Assembly: GCF_004138485.1 (NCBI RefSeq)
Contig: NZ_ML142848.1
Location: 434,001-498,000, forward strand
Source: Peristeroidobacter soli
GTDB lineage: Bacteria; Pseudomonadota; Gammaproteobacteria; Steroidobacterales; Steroidobacteraceae
Length of the DNA: 64,000 bases
Direction of reading: 5' to 3'
The notes beneath the pieces are model-generated. The model was not told where the DNA came from. It ran no database searches and saw nothing but the letters and a program-made list of their open reading frames with translations. Below are positions 15,925 through 23,144 of this stretch, piece by piece; the stretch's first letter is position 1; the number at the start of each line of letters is the position of its first letter. A program made the position numbers and the translations under genes.

Positions 15925-18699
15925 TCAATAATTCAGTGCGGCGACTTTCACCGGCTCGGCCACCGGCACAAAAAAGAAATCGCCGATATCGTGATTGGCG
16001 TCTTGCAAGGTCGAATACGTCGGCCGCTGTCGCTGGCCGTTCTGTCCGACCTGGACGGGTTGCGCGAGCATCCGACCGCTGAGCTCATGCGACAGCATCT
16101 CGCCGCTCATGACGTTGTCGTTCTGGCGCAGCACCTGGATGAAATAACGGGCGAACACGGAATGATTGCCATCGCCCGAGCTGTCCGCGACCGGTGTGAC
16201 TTCGCCTGAAGTCAGCACCATGCGCGCCCGACGATTCCATTGAACGCGCAGCCGGGTTTCGTTCAGGCCACGGCCGATCGTCGTGGTCTTCGGATGAGTG
16301 ATGGCGCCGGAGAAGCACGAGTCCGCCACCAGCAGCACGTGCTTGGCGTTCATTTCCTTGATCTTGGCGCGAATGTGATCCGCTTCGAGCCAGCCCGCAT
16401 GCGTGTCGCGGTCGGCTTCGACCCCCAGCCAGAACGCCCGACCCGACGTGGCGTCTACATCGCCATGGCCGGCGTAATAGATAAGTAGGTTGTCCTGGGG
16501 CGTCAGCGTACGTTTGGCGTCATGTAACGCCACCATGATCTGTTCGCGCGTGGCATCGAGCAGCAATTGCACCTGGAAGCCATAGCGCTCCTTCAACAGC
16601 TGCGCGATCTCCTTCGCGTCATTTGCCGGCGTGTCCAGCGACTCCATGTAGTGATAGAGGCTGTTGCCAATGACGATGGCGTGATAGTTCCCACTACTGC
16701 TATTGCGCAGCTCGCCCAGCGACAACTGCACCGATGCCGGCCGACTGTCGACCGAGCGCATCTTGCCCATGGCCTGCGTCGGTGGAACCTGAGCGCTCGC
16801 CAGGACCGTGCCTTTATCGGCGGGTTTGCCGGTCGACAGCGTCTGGGCCACCAGCGCATCGAAGCGCTTCGACTGTTCCTGCAAGCGCTCATTGAGGCTG
16901 GCGATCTGGCCGTCCTTCGCCCTCAAATCCTGTTGACGCGCTTCCAGGTCCTTTCTCAGGAAGGCGATCTGCATCTCGCTGGCCTGGCGGTTGGTCGACA
17001 GCTGACGCTGCAGCTCATCGCGTGCCTGGGCCAGCTGTGCCATGTCGGTGGCTTTCTCCGTCTGCAGCTGGTCGAGCCGTTCGCGCTGCTCGTTGAGCTT
17101 CTGCTGTGCCATTCGTAACGACGCGCGTGCTCGCGCCGCTTCATCGGCCGCGCCGCCCAGATCCTTGTCGCGCTGTTGACTCAGCCGTTGCACTTCCGAG
17201 CGCAACGAATCAGTTTCGGAGCTCAACGCGGTCAACCGCCGCTGCTTCTCCTGGAGCTCACCGTTACGGGCCGCCATTTGCCCTTCGAACTCGCGCATGA
17301 GCGCGGCTTTATCCTGCTTCGCCAGCGTGCGCAGCGATGCAATTTCCTGCTCCCGCTGTTTGATCTGCTTCTGCTGATCGTCCAGCTGCGAACGTAAGGA
17401 ATTCACGCTCGCCTGCTTGTCCGTGTCCGCCGACTTCGCGGCGGCCTTGGCGGCATCGACCTGCGCCCGGCTCGCTTCCGCCAGCGCCTTTTCGAGCGAG
17501 GCCGCGCGTAGTTTTTGACGATCCAAGTCTCGCTCGCGAGCCGCGAGCATCGCAGTCGCCTGATCCTTCGATTTCTCGGCGGCGCGCTCGACCTCCTCCC
17601 GCTCGGTCACCAACTGGTCCACCTCGGCGCGGTACTGAGTGCGCAAGTCGGCGAGCTCTTGCTCCGACCTGAACAGCCGCTGGTCAGCTTGCGACAGACG
17701 AGCCGTCAGTTCCTGGTTCTTCGCGCGCTCGCCGGTCAGCAGCTCATTGAGCTCCATACTGGACGCCTGTGACTGCGCCATGCGATTCGACAGTTGCGTC
17801 TGCTGCTGCGTGAGCTGAGTGTTGAGCGCATTCATCTTGTCACGCGCCGCGCTCAACTCACTTTCCTTGGCGGTCAATGCGTTGCGCAACTCCGCAACCT
17901 TCGATCCATCCCCTTGACCTTGCCTGGCCGCGGCCAACTGCTCACGCAGATCGAGCGCAGCGGATTCGGATTTCGCGAGTTGGGCTCGCGCCTGAAAGGC
18001 GGCATTCGTCGTGTCCGACAGCTGTGCTCGTAATGTCTGCAGCTCGGCATTGGAGGCGTCGAGTTGCTCACTCAAAGCGGCCACTTGTCTGGCGCCTTCC
18101 TCTTCCGCTTCAGAGATCTTCCAGGCGTAGTCGAGCTCGTCGCCCAGGCCCGCGGCCTTGCGCTGCAGGTTGAGTGCGAGCATGGGATCTCTCTTGACGC
18201 CCAGACCCTGCTCGTACAGATAGCCAAGCTCCTGGATCGCCGGTGAATAATTCTGATCGGCCGCGCGCTGATACCAAGTCGCCGCGACGGCGGGATCGCT
18301 CTCTACGCCGCCCATGCCGTTCGCATAGATTCGGGCGACATAGTATTGAGCTTCCGGTTCGCCCGCCTTCGCGAGCGGCATCCAGCGCTCGATGGACAGT
18401 GTGCCGCTCGAGAGATCGCCGATGGTGTACTCGCCACCGCGGGCGCGACAGTCGACTGCCGACAATCTCACCAGGCGACCGGGCGTTAGATAAGAGCGCA
18501 TGCCGCCGAGCTTCTGCAGCTTTCCAGGCAGCTGACAGTCGACGACGATCGCATCTTCCAGATTGGCCGCGGCAATGCGGCTGCGTTCTTCTGTTTCCGA
18601 ATTTTTTTCGGCCGCGAGTGGTGCCCCACTTGCTACCACGAGAGTACCGACACCGAGTGCGAGGAACGCGCGCCGAACGCGCACAGCGAATGTTGTCAT
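15925..18699 (-). CDS. Exported caspase-like (peptidase C14) protein with Sel1 repeats and long coiled coil
   Basis: From ATG 18699 (GGGGAG ribosome site 8 nt upstream) the 924-residue protein has a signal peptide (LALGVGTLVVASGAPLAA), Sel1-like repeats (about 100-190: GEPEAQYYVARIYANG, SPAIQELGYLYEQG), a coiled coil of about 400 residues rich in Gln, Glu and Arg, and a C-terminal caspase domain. The catalytic pair is present: His745 in YYAGHGD and Cys795 in ADSCFSG. Caspase-like proteases of this type cut after basic residues in known family members, and the A/B mature peptide carries a KRTR stretch; any link is speculation. It lies upstream of the barrel gene, in an apparent two-gene operon. 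Confidence 0.9.
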   Translation of the reverse strand: MTTFAVRVRRAFLALGVGTLVVASGAPLAAEKNSETEERSRIAAANLEDAIVVDCQLPGKLQKLGGMRSYLTPGRLVRLSAVDCRARGGEYTIGDLSSGTLSIERWMPLAKAGEPEAQYYVARIYANGMGGVESDPAVAATWYQRAADQNYSPAIQELGYLYEQGLGVKRDPMLALNLQRKAAGLGDELDYAWKISEAEEEGARQVAALSEQLDASNAELQTLRAQLSDTTNAAFQARAQLAKSESAALDLREQLAAARQGQGDGSKVAELRNALTAKESELSAARDKMNALNTQLTQQQTQLSNRMAQSQASSMELNELLTGERAKNQELTARLSQADQRLFRSEQELADLRTQYRAEVDQLVTEREEVERAAEKSKDQATAMLAARERDLDRQKLRAASLEKALAEASRAQVDAAKAAAKSADTDKQASVNSLRSQLDDQQKQIKQREQEIASLRTLAKQDKAALMREFEGQMAARNGELQEKQRRLTALSSETDSLRSEVQRLSQQRDKDLGGAADEAARARASLRMAQQKLNEQRERLDQLQTEKATDMAQLAQARDELQRQLSTNRQASEMQIAFLRKDLEARQQDLRAKDGQIASLNERLQEQSKRFDALVAQTLSTGKPADKGTVLASAQVPPTQAMGKMRSVDSRPASVQLSLGELRNSSSGNYHAIVIGNSLYHYMESLDTPANDAKEIAQLLKERYGFQVQLLLDATREQIMVALHDAKRTLTPQDNLLIYYAGHGDVDATSGRAFWLGVEADRDTHAGWLEADHIRAKIKEMNAKHVLLVADSCFSGAITHPKTTTIGRGLNETRLRVQWNRRARMVLTSGEVTPVADSSGDGNHSVFARYFIQVLRQNDNVMSGEMLSHELSGRMLAQPVQVGQNGQRQRPTYSTLQDANHDIGDFFFVPVAEPVKVAALNY

Positions 18700-18714
18700 C
18701 GCGGCACTCCCCAA

Positions 18715-19006
18715 GAAACGTCACAGCCATCGCTCGCGCGGGCGGGCGGCAACGTCGAGGCTGCTACCGCAGCACGAGAAATAAGAAACAAACCACTGCG
18801 AGTGAGCGCGACCCGTTCGCAGTCGGATCGCTGCAGGATATACCCCTCGATACAGCAACATTCAAGACGATCAACCACTGCTCGACTCCGATTGCCGAGG
18901 CGCATTTATTCGCCGCAGCGCGTGAGCGTGCAATGGAACTCAAGTTCATCAGTGGATTGATCGCAATCGCAAGGCAACACGCCGCGACATCGCGTCGCAG
19001 CGTGCA
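18715..19006. other. Gene-free stretch upstream of the caspase-like gene
   Basis: I find no convincing coding sequence here: the open frames are Arg-rich and have no ribosome site. It holds a likely promoter for the caspase-like gene and ends at the MITE-like element. Confidence 0.5.
18837..18865 (-). promoter_or_regulatory. Sigma-70-type promoter for the caspase-like gene
   Basis: On the minus strand TTGAAT and TATATC are separated by exactly 17 nt. The predicted transcript would start near 18830 and have a leader of about 130 nt before ATG 18699. Confidence 0.45.
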
Positions 19007-19310
19007 CTAGGGCCTGTGAACACTCATTGGATGGACTGCGTTGCGCCTCCAATCGCCTGCAGCAAGGCGCAAAGCGCAGCCCTCGCGTAGCGAGGGCAAG
19101 CTTTGTAACGCAGCGGCAGGCCCATGTTTCATGAGAATCGGGAGGCGCAACCCGTCTAATGAATAAATATCCTTGGATGGGACGAGCTATTGGGGTTCAG
19201 GACGTCGTTGCTCCTCCCTTATGTGCAGAGAGCACACGGCGCTCGTCCCGCCTAGCCCTGAACCGCAATAGCTCGTCGCAGCCCATCCAATGAGTGTTAA
19301 CAGGCCCTAG
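19007..19310. mobile_element. MITE-like element with nested inverted repeats, no transposase
   Basis: The ends are inverted repeats of about 36 bp (CTAGGGCCTGTGAACACTCA at the left; the right end reads CTAGGGCCTGTTAACACTCA in reverse), with few mismatches and CTAG at both tips. Inside are two more inverted pairs: about 19028-19053 with 19129-19160 (around GTTGCGCCTCC), and about 19173-19204 with 19256-19290 (around GACGAGCTATTG). No gene fits within 304 bp. It lies just past the stop codon of the GH31 gene. The transposase family is unknown; a TA or CTAG target is possible. Confidence 0.7.
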
Positions 19311-19312
19311 GA

Positions 19313-21634
19313 CTATCGAACGATCTTGATCAGCTCGCGAACGGAACGACTGACTCCTTTGTCTCCCTCGGCGGAGAGTTGTCCGAGCTTGTCGTCCCAT
19401 TTCATTCGGGTCGTGCGCCCGATTCCTTTTTCATAGTCGTACGACACGCCGTCGTCGTCATAGAGCGTGAACTCGGCGTTCCTTCCTGGATAGACGCGAA
19501 TCTCCTCGAGCGGCTGAGGTGTCGCGGTGCTGGAGATATCCGCGCCCATCGGCACGATGGAACCCGCCCGAACGAACAGCGGAATCACATCGATCGGGGC
19601 TGCGACCGTGACCGTTTGCCCACCGGCCAACTTCTGGTTCGTCCAGTAGTTGTACCAATCGCTGCCCGCCGGCAAATAAACCTCGCGACTCTCTCTGCCC
19701 TGCTCGGTGACCGGCGCAACCAGGAACGCGGGGCCGAACATGTATTGATCGCCGATGCTCAAAGCCTTGGGATCGTTCGGGAAATCCATGAACAATGCGC
19801 GCATGAACGGCGCGCCCGTGTCGTAGGTACGTTTTCCCAGCGAATACAAATACGGCATCAACGTGTAACGCAGTTTCAGATATCGACTGATGATGGCTTC
19901 CGCTTCCTTGCCGTACGACCACACCTCCGTTTCCTTGCGCAGGCCATGCGCGCGCATGGTCGGCAGGAACGTTCCGTACTGATACCAACGAACAGCCAGC
20001 TCCGGATAGTCGTCGTAGTTTCCAACGACACTGCGTGCGTCGGATGGATCGACCAGCGGTTTGCGCTCCGGCCCATGAGGCGGCACATGCCACTGCCAAC
20101 CACCGATGTCGTTACCCCAATAGGCAAGCCCCGACGCGGTGAAGTTCAAACCGGTCGTGACTTGCTGCTTCAGTGCTTCCCAGGTCGGATGAATGTCGGA
20201 GGACCAGAACAGATTGCCGTAACGCTGCGAGCCAAGGTACGCCGCGCGCGCCAGGATCAAGTTACGTTTATTTGGCCGATCTCGTCGCGCCCCTTCGGCG
20301 ACACCCTGCGTATGGACCAGCGGATACAGATTTCGATAACGGTCGCCGCTGCCCACGCTATAGAAGTAACCCTCGGGCACCAGATCCGGCTCGGTCTCGT
20401 CCAGCCAGAACCAATCGAAGCCTTGCGAAGCGATGTTGTCCCGGATCTTGCCCCAGAACCATTCGCGCGCTTCGGGATTGGTGCTATCGAGCAAAGCTCC
20501 CGCCCGATCGCTGCGGATCGGCAGACCATCGACAGGCCGGCCGTCGGCGTGCTTCAACAACCACCCTTTCGATGCGAGCAGATCGAAGTAGCGCGACTCG
20601 AGCTCGAAGCGCGGCCATACGCTGATCATGGACCGCACGCCCTGATCATTGAGTGTTTTGTTCATCGCCGCCGGCGACGGGAAGTCCACCGGATTGATGT
20701 CGAGCTGCCCCATGCGCGTCCAGTAGAACCAGTCGACGACCATGATGTCGAGCGGATAGCCGCGCTGACGATAGCCCGCCGCGACATCGAGCACCTGCTG
20801 CTGGTTCTCGTAACGTGCCTTGCTCTGGATGTAACCGAACGCAGCCTTTGGCGGCAACGGTGTAACACCTGTGAGCTTGCGATAACCCGCGTACAGATCG
20901 TCAGCGGTATCGCCCACGATTACGAAGTACGAGACCCGCTCGCCGACTCTGGATTGCCAAGAGGTGCGACCTTGCAGCCCGGCCGAGATCGTCGTGCTGG
21001 ACGGATTGTCCCAAAGGATGCCGTAGCCTTTGTTCGTTACCAGGAACGGCACGCACACCGTTTCACCGGCGGGCGCATCGTAGTTGTGCTTGCAGTCGAT
21101 GGTTCGGCCGCGATGATCGAGGATGCCTTCCTGATTCTGACCCAGCCCGTAGTAATGCTCCTCAGGTGGTGCGACGAAGCTCGCCCCGACCCGGAATGTT
21201 TTCTCGCCGTTCACCGTGTGCGGCGCCAGCTCCCAGCCGCTCATCTCAACGACAGTTTCGCCGTTCGGCTTGCGTACCCTCAGTGACACGGGCGGCAGCG
21301 ACGGCGCGAAGTAGCGCTGCATCTGATTCGGTGGCCCTGGGTTCGGTTGAGCCTTCACTTCGACAGACAGCGCCGGCGAGGAAAAAGTATCACCCGCCGC
21401 GGCGACCTCATGCTTCCATCCCTTGGCATCGGGATTGGCCACGAAGCCGTAGCCCGCGGACGCAACCACCCGCTCCTTCTCCAAGCTCAACGTAACGCGC
21501 ACGATGTTGGGCGCGTACGGCTCGATCGCGACAAAGCTGCCGTTGCGATCGAGCAAGCCCAACGGCTCAGCCATAACGGCGCCGCTGCAACACAGCGCCA
21601 ACGCAACCATCGCCGAGCGATTCATCGGAGTCAT
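19313..21634 (-). CDS. Glycoside hydrolase family 31 (alpha-glucosidase/alpha-xylosidase type)
   Basis: The 773-residue secreted enzyme has a signal peptide (VALALCCSGAVMA), an N-terminal beta-sandwich, and a GH31 barrel with IMVVDWFYWTRMGQLDINP, the nucleophile region FDWFWLDETEPD and the acid/base region FWSSDIHPTWE, followed by C-terminal beta domains. It would release alpha-linked glucose or xylose from oligosaccharides in the periplasm or at the surface. It is the last gene of an operon with a TonB receptor and a halogenase-like protein (24-nt gap). Nearby GH5 and GH43 genes suggest a plant glucan or xyloglucan diet, so alpha-xylosidase is a fair guess. Confidence 0.9.
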   Translation of the reverse strand: MTPMNRSAMVALALCCSGAVMAEPLGLLDRNGSFVAIEPYAPNIVRVTLSLEKERVVASAGYGFVANPDAKGWKHEVAAAGDTFSSPALSVEVKAQPNPGPPNQMQRYFAPSLPPVSLRVRKPNGETVVEMSGWELAPHTVNGEKTFRVGASFVAPPEEHYYGLGQNQEGILDHRGRTIDCKHNYDAPAGETVCVPFLVTNKGYGILWDNPSSTTISAGLQGRTSWQSRVGERVSYFVIVGDTADDLYAGYRKLTGVTPLPPKAAFGYIQSKARYENQQQVLDVAAGYRQRGYPLDIMVVDWFYWTRMGQLDINPVDFPSPAAMNKTLNDQGVRSMISVWPRFELESRYFDLLASKGWLLKHADGRPVDGLPIRSDRAGALLDSTNPEAREWFWGKIRDNIASQGFDWFWLDETEPDLVPEGYFYSVGSGDRYRNLYPLVHTQGVAEGARRDRPNKRNLILARAAYLGSQRYGNLFWSSDIHPTWEALKQQVTTGLNFTASGLAYWGNDIGGWQWHVPPHGPERKPLVDPSDARSVVGNYDDYPELAVRWYQYGTFLPTMRAHGLRKETEVWSYGKEAEAIISRYLKLRYTLMPYLYSLGKRTYDTGAPFMRALFMDFPNDPKALSIGDQYMFGPAFLVAPVTEQGRESREVYLPAGSDWYNYWTNQKLAGGQTVTVAAPIDVIPLFVRAGSIVPMGADISSTATPQPLEEIRVYPGRNAEFTLYDDDGVSYDYEKGIGRTTRMKWDDKLGQLSAEGDKGVSRSVRELIKIVR

Positions 21635-21658
21635 GCATTTATTCCCTGGAGGTTCGGA

Positions 21659-23143
21659 TCACGCCGCTTTGCAGTTGTTCTCGATGAACTGCCGATGGCT
21701 GGGCATATGCGCGACAGCGGCATGTAGGTTGTTTCGCAGTCCTTCGGCCTTCTGCTCCAACTCAGCGAGCGACATGATATCGGCCAGCGGATCCCAGCGC
21801 TGCGGCTCGATCCCCTGGCCCAACATGACCGCGACCCAGCTTGCGTCGGCGAACAGCTGCCCGTCATGCCGGGCGACTTTGGCTCGCGAGCGAAACAGCT
21901 CCAGCCGATGCGCGAGCGTGTCGGGCATGGCCATGTGCCGACAGTCACGCCAGAACGGCTCGTCGCGCCGATTGGCGACGTAGTGCAGGATGATGAAGTC
22001 GCGAATCTGCTCGTACTCCGCGATGCTGAGCCGGTTGAACTCATCCTCTGCGGCCGGATCGATCGACCCGGACGGCAACAAGGACAGGAAACGAAACACC
22101 GCCGCTTGCACCAGATGCAGGCTGGTCGATTCGAGCGGTTCCATGAAACCGCCGGCCAATCCCAACGCCACGCAGTTGCCATTCCAGAATTTCTTCCGCC
22201 GCCCGGTCGTGAAACGCAACAGCCGCGGCTCGGCGAGAGGCCTGGCGTCCAGGTTCGCGAGCAAAACACGCGCTGCTTCGTCATCGGTGATGTAGTTCGA
22301 ACAGTAGACATGTCCGTTGCCAGTTCGATGCTGGAGCGGGATGCGCCACTGCCAGCCCGCCTGATGTGCCGTCGAACGCGTGTACGGCACCAGGCCCTCT
22401 TCGTTTCTTTCGCAGGGAACGGCCAGTGCGCGATTGCATGGCAGCCAGTGTGACCAGTCTTCAAAGCCGGTCTCGAGCGTACGCTCGATCAGCAGGCCCT
22501 GAAACCCGGAGCAGTCCATAAAGAAGTCGCCGGAGAGCGTTCGACCATCGTGAAGCCGCAGCCCTGCAATCAAACCGCTCTCGCCATGGCGATCGACCTG
22601 AACGATGCGGCCCTCGTGACGCACGACGCCCCGCTGTTCGGCGTAGCCTCGAAGGAATCGAGCGTAGAGCCCGGCATCGAAGTGATAGGCATAGGCCAGT
22701 TGCGGCATGTCTTTGGGCATCGTCGGAAACGGCGGCAGGAATCGCCCTTGCTGAGCGGCGATCGCGGCCGGCGAGTAATCGCTCAGCGGATGAGGATGGC
22801 CGTTCGCTTTCAGACGCAGCCAGAACTGATGAAACGAAATGCCGTCGATGTTGGCGCCGAACTCGCCAAACTGATGAAAGTAGCGCTGCCCGGTACGGCC
22901 CCAGTGACGAAACTCGATGCCCAGTTTGAAGCTGGCCTGCGTCGCCCGAACAAACTCCCGCTCGTTGATCCCGAGAACCTTGTTGAAGAATTGCAGCGGC
23001 GGAATCGTCGCCTCGCCAACACCGACCGTGCCGATCTCCTCGGACTCGATCAGACTGATCCGATGAACGCCCTTGAGCGCATGAGCCAGCGCGGCGGCAG
23101 CCATCCAACCTGCGGAGCCGCCGCCGACGATCACGAAATTCAT
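21659..23143 (-). CDS. Flavin-dependent tryptophan halogenase family protein
   Basis: The 494-residue protein has the FAD motif GGGSAGW at residues 7-13 and the halogenase motif WQWRIP with the following PLQHRTGNGHVYCS. GVGEATIPPLQFF also matches the family. ATG 23143 lies one nucleotide after the receptor stop codon. In many Xanthomonas- and Caulobacter-like bacteria such proteins sit with TonB receptors for carbohydrates, and their substrate is unknown; free tryptophan chlorination should not be assumed. It has no signal peptide, so it works in the cytoplasm. Confidence 0.92.
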   Translation of the reverse strand: MNFVIVGGGSAGWMAAAALAHALKGVHRISLIESEEIGTVGVGEATIPPLQFFNKVLGINEREFVRATQASFKLGIEFRHWGRTGQRYFHQFGEFGANIDGISFHQFWLRLKANGHPHPLSDYSPAAIAAQQGRFLPPFPTMPKDMPQLAYAYHFDAGLYARFLRGYAEQRGVVRHEGRIVQVDRHGESGLIAGLRLHDGRTLSGDFFMDCSGFQGLLIERTLETGFEDWSHWLPCNRALAVPCERNEEGLVPYTRSTAHQAGWQWRIPLQHRTGNGHVYCSNYITDDEAARVLLANLDARPLAEPRLLRFTTGRRKKFWNGNCVALGLAGGFMEPLESTSLHLVQAAVFRFLSLLPSGSIDPAAEDEFNRLSIAEYEQIRDFIILHYVANRRDEPFWRDCRHMAMPDTLAHRLELFRSRAKVARHDGQLFADASWVAVMLGQGIEPQRWDPLADIMSLAELEQKAEGLRNNLHAAVAHMPSHRQFIENNCKAA

Positions 23144-23144
23144 G

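Noticed and set aside
19379-21286. Very long plus-strand frame (over 600 codons) antisense to GH31
   Set aside because: The GH31 reading shows catalytic motifs and a signal peptide; the antisense frame has none and looks like codon-bias shadow.
21659-23143. Idea that the tryptophan halogenase modifies the Trp-rich secreted peptide
   Set aside because: It is 9 kb beyond the end of the exporter region, across a MITE-like element, and locked in a TonB receptor/GH31 operon. Nothing in the sequence links it to the peptide.
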